64,000 nt of DNA from positions 281,695 through 345,694 of the forward strand of contig MSJH02000810.1 of assembly GCA_001931875.2 (NCBI GenBank), read 5' to 3'. The notes below the pieces were generated by a model. That model did not search any database. It saw nothing but the letters and a program-made list of their open reading frames with translations, and was not told where the DNA came from. Shown in pieces: positions 43,528 through 56,447 of this stretch. Position numbers and translations under genes: made by a program. This stretch comes from Byssochlamys sp. IMV 00236 (taxonomy: Eukaryota > Ascomycota > Eurotiomycetes > Eurotiales > Thermoascaceae). The stretch's first letter is position 1. Every line of letters begins with the position of its first letter.

Positions 43528-46047
43528 ATGGCTACCGAGTGGCAACCTGGGTGTATGCTCCCTCAGAACCCGCCGGCGCTGGAGAGTGTGGGAGCAGGCT
43601 CTGGTCGAGCTTTACAGAACACCTCTGGTAATGCTCAGTTATACTCAGATCACGTTGGAAACGGCAATGTAACTTGTGGTGAAGACCAAGTCCAGCAGCT
43701 GCCCTACAAGTATCCTCAACCACCTCACCCTCTTCCTCACACAGTGTCGGCTCCAAACCTGAGCCAGCAGGCCCTCGCGGCTCGTCTGCAGCAGAAGAAG
43801 CTACGACGACTGCAGTCTGCTGGTCCGCCTCTGCCGACGTCCAACGGTTCCCGGAAGAGGAGCTACCTGAAGTCCCAGAAGTATCTTGAATACCGGGCAA
43901 GACCTCGACGGGATACAGGCAAAGATGGCGAGCCTGTCTGGTCTGATGCTTTGGAAGATGCCTTCCAGCAGGGTTAGATATTCCCCTCACTCTTGGCACT
44001 AGCTCCTATACTAACAATGTGATATAGCGTTGGAGGCCAACCCTCCTATGGGCCGAAGAAAGTGGTCGGAGCGTGGAAAGTCATATGGCCGTAATGAGCT
44101 CATTGCGGAGTACATCTATCGCTTGACTGGTAAGAGAAGAACAAGGAAGCAAGTGTCCAGTCACCTCCAGGTGTTGGATTCCTTCCTCAAGGGTGACCCT
44201 GAATGTAAGTCAACGTGTATTAGCACCATGTACATACATATATGGTGTGGAGATGATAGAACGCTAACATTAGACGTATAGGGGAGAGGCTCGTCCGTGA
44301 AAAGCCAGAGGGCTCTGGCAGCCAACCGCAGACCAGTGGTCCGCAGTATAGGAGCTCCTTTGACCACCAAATACCGAGAAGCTATAGCGCTCACCTTCCA
44401 TCCACCTACCATGACCATGCCGGTGCGGTGCAGCCTTACAGCGGGGAGCTACCGCCGCCGCACCTCACCCTTGGATCTAATATCCATGATGCCAACACTC
44501 ACTTGATCCATGCGTTCAACTTCGACATGTGGGTGAGTGCCCCTCAGCAGGCAAACCGCATCGACAAGGCCTTGCATGTATACACCCGCCTCCAGGGAGA
44601 CCAGCACCGCCCAGCAACGCTGCCTATGCCCTTGGAGAATCTCATCGGATGGCGGGAGTCTTTTCCTCACCTTGCCTCTTTGATTGATGACATCAACGGT
44701 CCCCTGGACTGCGATATCATTCTCCTCGAGGTGAACCTACAGCTGATGGGAGACTTTCCTCCATCAGGATCCAGACTTGGAATTCAGCTGGACCTTGACT
44801 TTGCTCATCCCACTGCTGGAGATGTCTCCATGGTTAGCCAGATGAGAGAGTGGACATGCAGCACGAATATCTACGAAGATGGACAGAAGATGCTGGAGAC
44901 ATATCACGATCTTCAGAAGGCATCGTCTACGAAGGTCAAGCCTCTTTTTGAGTCTTCGTGGTGGGCTACGCTCTTCACCCAGCTCACTCAGGAGAAGCGG
45001 TTGGCCGAAGACTCCGGCCAGCCTGAAGCTGCCCACGCAGCTGATGAGCACACCAGGCAGTTCTTCCGCTCCCTCTCTGCGGTGCAAGAGCTACGAGCGG
45101 TTCCGCCCAGTCACCGCCGGCTTTCCAACTTCTCCGCCAGTCATGGTGATGAGAGCAAGCGGATGGCTGTTCTGCTCTGGAAATTCCGCCAGACGCGCCC
45201 CGGAGAGGTTGGCACCACAACATGGAGAAGGCTGATTCCTCCTCCAGACCGGAGCACGACCAACAGCCCGCGAACCCACACGGGAGTCGATCTGCCTCCG
45301 CTGGCGCTGGAATCGGTGATGTCGAAGCAGCCTCAGCAGGTATACCAGCCTCCTCAGCATCATGATCTCCTCCACCCAAGCCAGAACGTCCAGCACCACT
45401 GGCCCATCTATCAGGAGACCCATGAAAGTGTGGCTAACATGTTCCCCTCTCAGGGATCCTATGACTTTTTGAACTCTATCTCAAAAGCAGAGGATGGCTA
45501 CGGGGACAAGACCGCAGCGAGCTCCGTTCTGGACCCTTTCCCCGGTCTGCATCAGGAGACCACTCAGGCCAGTAGCATCAGTGTTACAACCGCTGGACAG
45601 CCGATGATCAACCTGCACGATATTCCCTTCTCCCAGTCCCATTATGCCGGATACACCATTGCTCCAGATGGCCACTACATGCCTCCCCAGCAACAGCACA
45701 CCAGAGCACACGATAACAGTGTATTGCACTCCATCTTCGGACCACCTACCGGTACCCCGATTGATGACATGGCACACGGGCAAGCGCCACTCTGGGACTC
45801 GCATCAGACCGGCATTCACGGCGACCTTAACGCCAGCAACGGCGGCTACACCCACCTGCAGTACCCCAGCCAGCACCATCAGGTTCCCGTATCGCGCGAG
45901 CAGCGGACCGGAAACGGACTGGAAGGCATGATGCCTTCCGATGACCTGATGGACAAGATTGTCGGGGGCGTATCCGGGGACCCCGGCATCCCCAACTCGG
46001 GCCCCGATCACACCAACTCGGTTTACCCCGAGGGCACGACGGTCTGA
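43528..46047 (+). CDS. abaA: AbaA, TEA/ATTS-domain regulator of conidiation
   Basis: Transcription factor controlling phialide differentiation in asexual development, acting after BrlA and before WetA. Exons 43528-43972, 44028-44204 and 44282-46047 give 795 aa, nearly the length of the A. nidulans protein. The TEA domain spans about residues 134-210: [79 protein letters not shown]. Upstream is the conserved [22 protein letters not shown]. The rest is Gln/His/Pro-rich, typical of activation regions. Both introns fall inside the TEA-domain coding region. The long minus-strand open frame under the 3' end is a shadow. Confidence 0.97.
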
Positions 46048-47636
46048 AACAAATTTAACAAAATCATGAATAATAATAATGATGATGGTAATGTACGGTT
46101 TTATCAAGGAGAATTGGTCAGGTTCCATTCTTTTTTTTTTCGGCGGCGTTTCTTTTTGGGTGTTTTTTGGTGGCATGATACTCCTGGACAAAAGGCAAAG
46201 TGGGCGCATGCATGGATTGGGTATTTCTGTGATATCTCTGGGATCTTTTGAATTATTCCCTTTTTTTTCTCTCACTCTTTCTTTTTTACACTCGGTTATT
46301 TTTCTTTTTCTTTTTCTTTTTCTTTTTCTTTTTTTTTTCGAGATAGAAAAGATATCCTGTACACCTTGTAACTAATTAATATTAGAACCTATCTACATTT
46401 CATTAATTTCACAATGGATATTTCCCAAGAACCAACATCGCGTTGTCTTTCTCCTTTGTTTTCCTACCTATTTATCACCGGACGCGGATTGTAAACCACG
46501 TCGCGACTGATTATTTTTCGCGCGCGTCGGTCATATTGACTTGAGATGGATCTCGTACCTTACATTGCCCATTTGTTCCCCTCGTGCCGGCAAGGGTCCA
46601 ACCGTGGTCCATTTTAGCGGGATAGATCGACCAAGGCAAAAAGAAAAAAAAAAGAGACAAAAAATAATACAGCAATACTGTAGTAATGAATCCGGAGATC
46701 CACTCCCAAAAAATCAACCTGGGGCTAAAAAGGGACCAATAATGAAATAATAATAATATCCCCAGGTCGATTTCTCTTTTTTCGGGACTTCAGTTGAAGT
46801 TTGGGGGGATAAAAAGGGAAAGGGAAGTTTGATTTTAGCCGGCACGATCTGGGGACATTTTATCCGGGTGGGTATTATGTCTTATTATGGTTCTTCTTCT
46901 TTTTCTTTTTGGTTCGGGTTCCCTCGTCCCTGGAAGTATTAGTACGTACCGTATACTTACTTGATCTCGGGGAGTTCTGTGATGTTCTATTCTATTCTCT
47001 GCTGATTTGCACAGCTGTGTGTGTGTGAGCTTTGCAATTGAGCTCTGAGATGAGTTTTGACTATTGCTGATTTTAATAATAACAAAAATAATAGAGAATC
47101 TACTGTCTACGAGGATTATAGCATAAGTATGTAGATGCTTACTCTCTCTCTCTCCGGGAAAACATCCATCGGGGTCATCGGACCGGGTGATATAGCCAGC
47201 TCCCCATCTCACAACAGCCCGGTCCAAAACTTCCCAGCAACCGGCAAACCGTCTCTTGACCCCATCATAGCGGCTTTATTATTATTTGGCAGAAATAATC
47301 ATGAGCCTTCCGAGCGTTCTCCCTTTTCCCCCCCTCCCCCGCTCTCTGTGGGGTCCTGACTTGAGGCTTTAGCCTTTCCTCCAGGATAAATTTCAAGACC
47401 AAGGAGGGGGGGGAGGGGCAAGCTCTGTGGCCACGCAAGCTAGACAGTAGTAATTATTATTTATCGAGCTTTCTTAAAAGGTCAGGCCATACCCGCGTTC
47501 TTCGTTTTCTTCTTCTTTTCTTTCTAGAGTAAAACGCTTGAGAAATCCGTCTTGGGGAGAAAGAAAGAAAACAACAAAAGTCGTCCTTCCTTGCAACAAG
47601 AAAAATTCTAGCATCAATCAATTCATATCAGACAAA
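46048..47636. other. Intergenic, low-complexity
   Basis: 3' flank of abaA and promoter of xylose reductase. Contains TTTTTC repeats (about 46294-46340), a TAATAA run near 46740, and homopyrimidine tracts just upstream of 47637. No gene was recognised. Confidence 0.55.
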
Positions 47637-48741
47637 ATGCCTACTCCTGCTACTATCAAGCTTAACAGCGGCTATGACATGCCCCGTGTCGGTTTCGGTC
47701 TCTGGAAGGTCGCAAATGACACTTGCGCGGACCAGGTTTACAACGCTATCAAGGCTGGTTACCGTCTGTTCGATGGCGCTTGCGGTAGGTGTTTCCCTGG
47801 GGGGTTGAGGGGGGATTGTGTTTCTTCCCTGAAATACGATTAGTGAGCTAATGGAACTGCGTTTACAGACTACGGCAACGAAGTCGAGGCTGGTCAGGGT
47901 GTTGCCCGCGCCATCAAGGAGGGTATCGTGAAGCGTGAGGAGCTCTTCATCGTTTCCAAGCTGTGGAACACCTTCCACGAGGGTGACAAGGTCGAGCCGA
48001 TTGCCCGCAAGCAGCTGGCTGACTGGGGCGTCGACTACTTTGACCTCTATTACATCCACTTCCCCGTTTCTCTGAAATACGTCGACCCCTCCGTCAAGTA
48101 CCCCCCCGGCTGGAGCCAGGGAAACGAGATCGAGTTCAGCAACGCTACCATCCAGGAGACCTGGACTGCTATGGAGTCGCTGGTTGACAAGAAGCTCGCT
48201 CGCAGCATCGGTATCTCCAACTTCAACTCCCAGCTGATCATGGACCTGCTCCGCTACGCTCGCATCCGTCCTGCTGTTCTCCAGATCGAGCACCACCCTT
48301 ACCTCGTCCAGCCCCGCCTGATCGAGTACGTCCAAAAGGAAGGTCTCCGCGTCACTGCCTACTCTTCTTTCGGCCCGCTCAGCTTCCTCGAGTTCCACAT
48401 GGAGAACGCGGACAACTGCCCTCGTCTGTTCGACAGTCCCGTCGTCCAGCAGATCGCCGCCAAGCACGGCAAGAGTGCTGCGCAGGTGCTGCTGCGCTGG
48501 TCTACCCAGCAGGACATCTCTGTCATTCCCAAGAGTGACAAGCCCTACCGTCTGGCTGAGAACCTGAACGTGCTCGAGTGGGATCTCGAGGAGGCTGATA
48601 TCAAGGCCATCAGCGCCCTGGACAAGAACCTCCGATTCAACGACCCCCTCAACGTGAGTTTTCTACCCTATTCAACGCCCTTCTTCAACGCATCTCTCTA
48701 ACAATATCTTCTAGTACGGCATGTACGTGCCCATCTTCTAA
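47637..48741 (+). CDS. NAD(P)H-dependent D-xylose reductase (aldo-keto reductase)
   Basis: Reduces D-xylose to xylitol in pentose catabolism; cytosolic AKR2B-type enzyme. Exons 47637-47784, 47869-48653 and 48715-48741 give 319 aa, the family length. Catalytic tetrad is visible: Asp in RLFDGACDYGNE, Tyr of DYGNE, Lys in FIVSKLWN, and His in YYIHFPVS. Also AKR signatures [14 protein letters not shown] and the cofactor motif [15 protein letters not shown]. The xylose-reductase specific insert ([17 protein letters not shown]) is present. The last exon codes only YGMYVPIF. Codon use is strongly biased, and the antisense 279-codon frame is a consequence of that. Confidence 0.95.
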
Positions 48742-49580
48742 ACGCAGACATGACCTCCCCCCATCGGCCCTTTTCTCCGCTCGACCTTCGAGAGGTGCGC
48801 AACCAGGCTAAAATGAGCCGCGCCTGATTGCGATAAGGGCGACTATGTACTTCCTTTTTTTGACGATCGATATGAGCGTATTCATCAGACCCGCCATTGC
48901 ATCGTACTGGAGATATGCAATGACGGATCTGTGCGCATTTGGAATGATCGGGTTCGCTGCAGCCGACAGCTATATCTGCTTCCCCCTAAGTATATCAGTA
49001 CCTGTTACGTTATGACCTTAAAGATTCATGTCTCTCGGTAGTAGACAATGTATAAATTCCATTCCACCTTTAACTGTGTGCCCTTAAAAACATTTGGTGA
49101 TTAGTTTGTAGTCAATTCGACTGAATAAAGTTAAGCTCGTAACTAGACTCTGCATATGCATGATTTGAGGTGATGGCGGAGAATTACCCCAAAGGGAAAA
49201 ATATCGGCCAACGCCAAGCCAAATCGACACCTGGAGAAAAAGATCCACAGCTGCATCCCCAGCACCACATCCGATCGACAGCCCTTGGATTATATACGGC
49301 ACTTGTTGATTATTCCACGGTAATGATTCATGATTTAATTAATAAATGATATAGACGAGAGAGCACATAGCCTCTTCTGCTATCAGAACTTTGCCCAGCA
49401 AACTGGCTGAATTCTCACCCTAGAAAGACAAGGGAAGAAGAGAAAACTATCTCATTCATTCATACATACATACAAACATCAACCCGTCCCTCAAAACCCG
49501 AGACCCTGCTTTTAGAGGAGAAAAAAAAAACCCCACATCTTTCAAACAGACAAGAGGGAGAGAGAGAGGACAAGACAAGG
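48742..49580. other. Intergenic
   Basis: No gene was recognised. Contains a purine-rich stretch of GAGA/AAAA type just upstream of 49581. Confidence 0.5.
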
Positions 49581-50846
49581 ATGCTCACGACCATGTCGGC
49601 CCTTCGATCCCGAGTCGCGTTCAAACAAGTCCACATCCAGACGACGCCCGCGCCGCGGAATCTGGCTGAGAGCAAACTGGTCCTCGCAGCGCTGCAGAGG
49701 TTTGGGGAAGTTGTGACGTTTAGAAACTTGAAGGTATGTGCTTTATTTTATTCTTTATACATACATGCGTGCGTGCGTATATGGTATTATGTGTGTTTTG
49801 GGTGGGTTACTTTATCTTTGAAGGGCGATTCGTTTCTAGATTCGAGTTTTGCTTTTGATGTGTTGATTATCTAGTTATTTATTTAACTTGGTTTTCTGAT
49901 ACTTATATGAGTTTCTATCTTGTTGGATTGTTTGTCCTGCGTTGTTGAAATAATTCCCCCATCTTTTCATGCGTCCAGAATCACCTCTCTGCATGGCTAT
50001 ATTATGTTATATGATGAAGAGATCGAATGCGTGTCTGCTGCAGTTATTCAGACTTTGCTTCCATTTCCTATACACCCTATATCAAGTGTCATTTCCATCC
50101 CTGTCTTTTTGTTTTATCTTTTCCTTGAAACTTACGCCGAAACCCAGTACGACACCACCAACACATCCATAAACCTCGACCGAGCCACGCTCGCCATCTT
50201 CGACACCTCAGACGCCGCTACACGCGCCATCGAAGCATCACCCCTCACAATCGAAATCCCACCACCACCCCCCAACACAAAATGGACCTCCTCCTCCCCA
50301 CCAGGCAAATCCGCCATGGACCCGTGGTCCGAAACCACCCCCCCGGACCCATCCTCCTCATCATCATCAACAACATCAACAACATCAACCCCACGTACCA
50401 TGACCTGCAAAATCGATTATTCCCGCCACAGTCACGAATCAGCAGTCCTCCGCAACCCGTACCATAATTCATATGAAGTTCTCACGAATAGTTATTGGTA
50501 TCATGACCTGACGAAATCGACGGGGATTCCACTGCCTGAGCTCGCGGATGGGATGATGAGTAGGAAGGAACATGTGCCGTTTCGGATTAAGAAGAGGTAT
50601 CAGGATGAGAATGTGCGGATGGGGGCGACGTCGTTGATGGGGTTGTATAGGGATGGGTTGGAGAAGAAGGGGGGGAAGAAGGGTGAAGAGATAGATGCTG
50701 CGGAATCGGAAGTGAAGGAAGGAGTGCAGAAAGAGGAAGAGACGCAGAAAGAAGAGGAGACGTTGGGATCAGCGAGGTTGTCGCCGAAGGAGGAGATGAA
50801 GCTTATGAGGGCGAAGTGGAAGACTGTCCCGTCTGATGGTCTTTGA
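49581..50846 (+). CDS. Unrecognised protein, possibly mitochondrial
   Basis: Exons 49581-49733 and 50148-50846 give 283 aa in frame. The N-terminus (MLTTMSALRSRVAFKQVHIQ) is basic and hydroxylated with no acids in its first 20 residues, as in a mitochondrial targeting signal. A segment LVLAALQRFGEVVTFRNLKYD followed by RATLAIFDTSDAATRAIE resembles the RNP1/RNP2 layout of a divergent RRM-like fold. Then come Pro- and Ser/Thr-rich stretches, a conserved-looking block NPYHNSYEVLTNSYWYHDLT and RKEHVPFRIKKRY, and a charged coiled-coil-like tail. I do not recognise the family. The 414-nt intron is unusually long here, so a second exon inside it cannot be excluded. Confidence 0.65.
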
Positions 50847-51349
50847 GGTATGAATGGGGTTATGGTACATACAATGGTCCTTAATAGTTATATTACCGGA
50901 TGCAGCCTCGGAGAACCCTCATTATCAGATGTCTATAGGGCCGCTCGTCGAGAGGGATGGCAACAAAAGCCGGGAAATAGGGTATAGAACCCTGAAGATC
51001 ACCTCGAGCATATACGATGGCGAAAGACCTGACCTCAGAAATGCCCCTCATCATCTAATCCAGCGGCAAAAGCCTTGCGATCTAACCGTCAAGTCCGAAG
51101 TATGCATGTATCTACATATATACACCTTCAAGAACTTTCTCGCAAGGCAAATAATCAACCTCCCAACAGTCCCCATCCATCCCCAAAATTGTCTCTATCT
51201 CCAGACGATATCTACATTTCATGTTACAAGCATGGCCCCCAGATAAAAGCAAATGTACCCGCGAAATGTTAATACTAACTCAGCTGAAATGAAATCATAC
51301 TTTGCTTGGTTTCGAGATTCAACTACAACCAGCTGTTGGCAATGGTAGT

Positions 51350-51387
<38 letters not shown>

Positions 51388-51680
51388 TTCTTGTTAGATG
51401 GAATTTGAAATTGATGATGAGTTGGAGAAGCGAGGTAGAGATGGATATCTTGAGATTAGAGATACCAGACTGCCAAGAAAATTAGAATAGATTCTTGCGG
51501 TATAATTATTCCCTACAGCTTTTCTGAACCATTTCTATTGACTGAGATGCGGTATTACTCGACAATAGTCAATACTACAGTGAACGATTTGAAAGAGAAG
51601 CGTATAACAAGCGGAAATTTCCGATTCGATTCATCATCATTCACACGTGGTCCATTCTACACTGAGGCTAGACTAGACTA
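50847..51680. other. Intergenic between convergent genes
   Basis: Contains the CT microsatellite listed below. No gene was recognised; short open frames at 50854-51272 have no motif. Confidence 0.5.
51351..51386. repeat. CT dinucleotide microsatellite
   Basis: About 16 CT units, nearly uninterrupted. Confidence 0.95.
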
Positions 51681-53323
51681 TCAAGTTCTCACGTAGGCTG
51701 TAGTAGAGCGAGTCGAGTTAGCAAGATGTTTAGTTCCCAGTAATGAAACAATATGGGAGGGGCAAGAAAAAAACAGGATGAGCGTAGGCACTTACTAGCA
51801 TCAATCTGCATAATCTGCGGCAATGCCAACCGAACCTTGTTCCTATATAGCGCCGGTGCTCTCGTCTGCAGCGGATTTCCCTCAAAATACACGGTTTTCA
51901 GCTCCTTCTTATCCCGCAGTTCGCGCTCGACTTCCTCGAAGCTGGAGATCTGGTTGTTCGAACCCCACAGTTCCTCCAGGTGTTCGAGGTGGGAGAGATG
52001 TTCGAGTTTCGAGACCTGGTTGTTGGAGAAATCGAGGACACGCAGGTTGGTGTTGCCCTCCAAACCGGAGAGATCGGTGATGGCGTTGTGGGAGAGGTAG
52101 AGCTCTTCGAGGTTCTTGAGGTTCGACAGGCCGGTGATGCTAGTGAGGCGGTTTGATTGGATGGAGATGATGCGGAGGTTAGAAAGGGCGTCGAGGTTCT
52201 ATACAGGAGGTTTGTTAACGCCTCCGCTCTGGTGGGACCATAGAGGAAGAGACAGCTCTCTCACCTTCATTTCCGTGATCTTATTCTTCCCCAGCCAGAG
52301 CTCCTCCAACGAGCGTAACGTCTCCAGGTTCTCGATTTCCTAAAAACAACCATAAGCATCACTCGGAGATCGAATCAACAGCCCTCAAAAAGTCCAGCTC
52401 ATACCCTGATCCTGTTGGCACCTAATTCAAGATTCTTCAACCGCTCCAGACCCTCTAGCCCCTCTATCTTCGATATCCGATTTTGAACGAAGAACAGATC
52501 AGTCAACTTTGTGAGATGCGACACGTTCTTGATATGCTTGATCTTATTGAAGCTGAGATCGAGACTCGTCAGGTTCGTGAACTCGTCCAGACCCTTGATG
52601 TGTGAAATGAGGTTATCGTAGAGGTCAAGCTCCGTGAGGGTGGAGCTGATGTTAGAGGGGAATTCTATGCGCGTGATCTGGTTTTGTCGTAGGCATATTT
52701 TCTATAATGATACCCAACTGTTAGTCTTCATATTTTTCCAGTCTCTGCTTCACATCCCCGCGAGAGAATGGCGGTGATGCGGGGGACGTGGTAAAGAACC
52801 TATACGCACCTCGACTTTGGGGAACCGCTCTAGATGCAGAGCCGGAATGGATGTTATACGACAATGCACGAGGTCGATATCCTGATATCAGAAATATTGT
52901 TCAGCGGAATGTCCTGACAGATCTCGTTCTGCGATCCCGAAGCAAGGTGAGGGGGAGTGTACGTCAATGTCTTCTTCCACGCCCTCCAACAGATCTGCAC
53001 CGGAAAAGGAACATCATTAGCTTCTATACCCATTATATCATCAAGAAACCAGTGTCTTCCATCAAGAATAAGACCACGAGTATAGCGGAGGCAGTTCAAT
53101 GCGCACCTTCATCAGCATCGATCTGCTCTGGAGGTGGAGCATCTTCATCCGAATAATCGGGGTCCTCAAGAGCTTCTGGGTTCGTGATAACCGCGCTCTT
53201 TTCCACCCTCAATTTCCCATCCCAGCCGCTGCTACTCTTCATCTCTGTCCCTGTGGTCTGCGCGGCTTGCTGCTGCTGCTGTCCGTCGATCGCTGGTGGC
53301 GCGGAATCCGCGTCTGTCGACAT
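51681..53323 (-). CDS. sds22: SDS22, regulatory subunit of protein phosphatase 1
   Basis: Nuclear leucine-rich-repeat regulator of PP1 (Glc7/BimG) in mitosis. Exons 53323-53107, 52994-52963, 52881-52810, 52701-52405, 52339-52265, 52198-51796 and 51697-51681 give 370 aa with consistent phases. After an acidic N-terminus (DPDYSDEDAPPPEQIDADE) come about ten 22-residue LRRs of the SDS22 type, for example LTELDLYDNLISHIKGLDEF, LTSLDLSFNKIKHIKNVSHL, LEELWLGKNKITEMKNLDAL and LEELYLSHNAITDLSGLEGN. An LRR cap follows (TVYFEGNPLQTRAPALYRNK), ending QIDATYVRT, the usual SDS22 end. The last exon encodes only five residues. Confidence 0.95.
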
Positions 53324-54471
53324 CGAATGCGAACAAGTCCGGGGCCGATCAAGGAAGGGGATATTTCTAGATGCAATGAAGCAGGAGAGAGGATCGCACG
53401 GAGCTTAACAAGAATGGGAATCTTGTATAGAAAGAAGCACGTGGGGACGTGGGTGTATGATTCTGCCGCGTCGGAGTTCATCCCGCGGCGCCGTTCCTGG
53501 AGTTGCTGTTTGCGGCACGAAAAGGCCGTCACACAGAAGCCACTGACTTCGACACGACTAGCGACGGAAGAGTTTACTACGAAAGTGTACAGAGTTCAGC
53601 TATATCGATTACACAAGAAACTCAGTTCTTTAAACCAATTATTTATTGCATTCTACAGGGATACACGTTCCCGCCAAAACTGGTATCTTCTGTCAGGTGT
53701 TGGTTGGGTGAACGTCGTTTTTTAATGACAAAAGGCCTTTATGTACAGCGCAGGAGCCGCAAAGGATGAAACACATATATATGGCAGTGGCATCGATCAT
53801 AAGTATGCCGACGTAGTAACTTGCTTACGCGACATTCGACGCCTTCAGACTAGCGCAATGGATCGGGCGCTGAAACGCAGAACAAGCTGCCCGTCGCTGT
53901 GAAAGTTCCTGACAAGGTTCGCTGGGAAGAAAAAAAGAGAACAAAATGAGAGGTGGGGAATCAATAAACAGCAGCTGTGGGACGAGAAACAAAACAAAAT
54001 GAGATGGTAATGTCGTGTGTCGACGGACAAATTTTTGAGAGAAAAAGAAAACAGCGGATACATGAGTCCAGCAAATCTTAAGCTGATGACTAGAACAGAC
54101 GCCTGCTGAATGCAAAACGAGATATAATAAGGAAAGCCGGCTCGCTGGGAGCAATGTAAGCGCGCACCGCCATGGAGTGGTAGGAGTGACATAGGAGGAA
54201 TCCGACGTGCCAAGGGTGATATCAGATTATGCCAAGAAACGGGAGATCTTTCTCGGCGCTGGCTGTTCCTTTCCTGTCCAGATCTTGTTGAGAAAGTACG
54301 AGGGTCGTTGCGGTCAAGTATCATTCAGAAAACAGCTCCCCGTCTGGAATCACGTGGGAGCAGGAAGGCAACAGGGTGAGAGTGTATGCAGAACTGCTGT
54401 AGTTCCCAATAAAAGGAAGAAAACGCTCACAGACAGTCAACGCTATGAGAAACCCTTGTGTATAACCCAGG
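53324..54471. other. Intergenic
   Basis: Between the SDS22 start and the 3' end of the phosphatase gene. No gene was recognised; open frames on both strands overlap without motifs. Confidence 0.5.
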
Positions 54472-56447
54472 CTAAAGAGTAACATCCAGAACCAAGCTCA
54501 CATCTTGAACTCGGGAACCGGCAAGATCTTCGAGGACGGGTATCAGATCAAGTAGCTCATTATCATGAGCGTCAGAGAACCAGCTGCTGATGGGTATCGC
54601 GTGTTGAGGATGGAATATATACGAAGTCGGAGAATTATCGATAATGATGGTCTCTCGAAGGTCACGACCAACCTGGGAAAGATCCTTGACATAATTTCCC
54701 TGGTGGTTATAACAACTGTCCCTAAACAGACGGTGATGGACAACGTGATGGATGTCCAGCTGATCGAGAAGAGGATCACCGTACTACCACCAATTATTAG
54801 CCGTTGTCACGGATGGATCACCATGTGCCGTAGGAGTGCCACTCACCTTGGAGACAGAGGCTGTGAACACGACCACTTCGTACAATTCACCGACCCGTTT
54901 CATGAATTGATCGACTCCTGGTCGCTTGATCACGTAGATGTTGTGATACTGACCTTCGATTTCGACAGGAATAGTGAAGTCAGCTCTCTCAAGGACCTAG
55001 GAAGGGCAATTAGTCTTCATTGGGGAACGGAGGAAAAGGAGTGGAAGACGGTACTTACTTTAAAACTACTGTGCACAAGGGTCTCGTCCAGATCGAGAAC
55101 GAGGCATTTTCGGTTTTGCAGATGAGGTAGAGGCGGTGGTAGCAACCATTGCTGCCCCTCTCCGACGCTTGAAGGCGGCTGTTTGAGCGTCGGTGCCAGC
55201 GGCGGTGGAGGGAGGAGAGCCACAACTTGCCCTTCGTCATGAGAAGGTTGTCCCGCATCCTCGTCTCTGTCTATCGCAGGAGCATCGGCCATAGTGACGT
55301 CTTTGTCGTCTCTATCGGATGGCGTGTATTGGGTTGAAGCCGCTGCGTCATTATCGGCTGGCCTTGCGGAAATGTCACCATTTTCGACCGTTGTGGCTGC
55401 ACCAGCGGCTGCGTTCGACGCGGACAACTTCCTCGACGGCTCCTGGTTGGAACTATCAACGGACTTTCCTTGCAAGGACGGCTTCCGCTGGGCAGATGCA
55501 GATGGGTCGAGACGGCTGTCTTGCGGCGACCCTGCGGCCCCTCCGGCGCCAGAACTTCGGTCTCCATCTACCTGCGACTGCGACTGATCCGACGTGACCG
55601 CCAGGTTTGACTTCTCGTCACCGAAAGGGTTCGGTTCGCGCGATTCTGCGATGCTGGAGTCGCCTCCAGCGGCGTCCGCCTTCTCCGGACCAGCTTGTCT
55701 ACCGTGGGCCGGTTCCCGTTTGAAAGCTTTCTTGGGAGGCAGTGTAGGATCTTCATTGTCCACGCTGGAGGAACTGCAGCAGTTCAGAAAGGCGAATAGT
55801 CTAGAGGAAGTTTTCGATTTCTTCTCTGTCTTCGTCGCGTCCGTCAGCTCTGGCGCCGTAGCCTTGGATCCTTCCGCGTTGGCCATTTCTTGATTGCTCC
55901 GTCGCGATGCTCGACTGCTTGCTCGACTGGTGTCTCTCCGCCTTTTCGTGATACTTCCTCTGCGACCTCCTTCAGGGCTTCCCGAATCACCCGGCCTCGA
56001 CTCGCTTCCGGCTTCCGTGGTAGACTTCTTGTTCAGCTTCGACGACGTCCGAGATGGGCCCAGCAGTAACGAGCGCTTCTTCTTCGGTCGTTCAGGGGGG
56101 TTATCCGTGGGGGCAGATGAGACTCCTCGGACAGATGCAGTATGAGATGACTTTCGGTCCAGGGCAGCTCCATCCTTCGACGGGTCGAGTTTCCCGGTGG
56201 AGTTCTCATCAACGGCCGACTGGGATGATGCGGAGTCTGGAGAGAGGACGGAGATTAGCGGACCTTCTTCAAGCCCTCGAGGGGCGATAGCGACAAGACG
56301 CAAGTCTGCTCAGAGAAAGAGGGACGAAAAGGAAGGGCAGGACTCACTCAGGTCGTGGTGATCGGATGTGGGTGACATGGATGCAGCTTGAGCTGGAGGC
56401 TCCTGAACTGAGCGTGAGGAATGCCGCTGTGATCTCCCACCGAGCAT
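54472..56447 (-). CDS. Psr1-type HAD phosphatase (FCP1/SCP/NIF domain)
   Basis: Predicted plasma-membrane-associated phosphatase of the Psr1/Psr2 stress-response type. Exons 56447-56348, 56305-55059, 54996-54847 and 54783-54472 give 602 aa. The C-terminal NIF domain starts near residue 432: [17 protein letters not shown] (the DxDxT nucleophile motif), [59 protein letters not shown] and [20 protein letters not shown], ending VSLVLDVTL. The first 430 residues are Ser/Arg/Lys-rich and disordered-looking. They hold [13 protein letters not shown] near residues 203-214, a Cys pair like the palmitoylated Cys of yeast Psr1, but internal here. Start chosen at the ATG in frame with [11 protein letters not shown]; a later ATG ([10 protein letters not shown]) is possible. 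Confidence 0.9.

Noticed and set aside
45481..46275. 264-codon open frame on the minus strand
   Set aside because: Antisense to the 3' part of abaA; no motif and no splice context.
47628..48467. 279-codon open frame on the minus strand
   Set aside because: Antisense to xylose reductase, which has strong codon bias; no domain in the antisense product.
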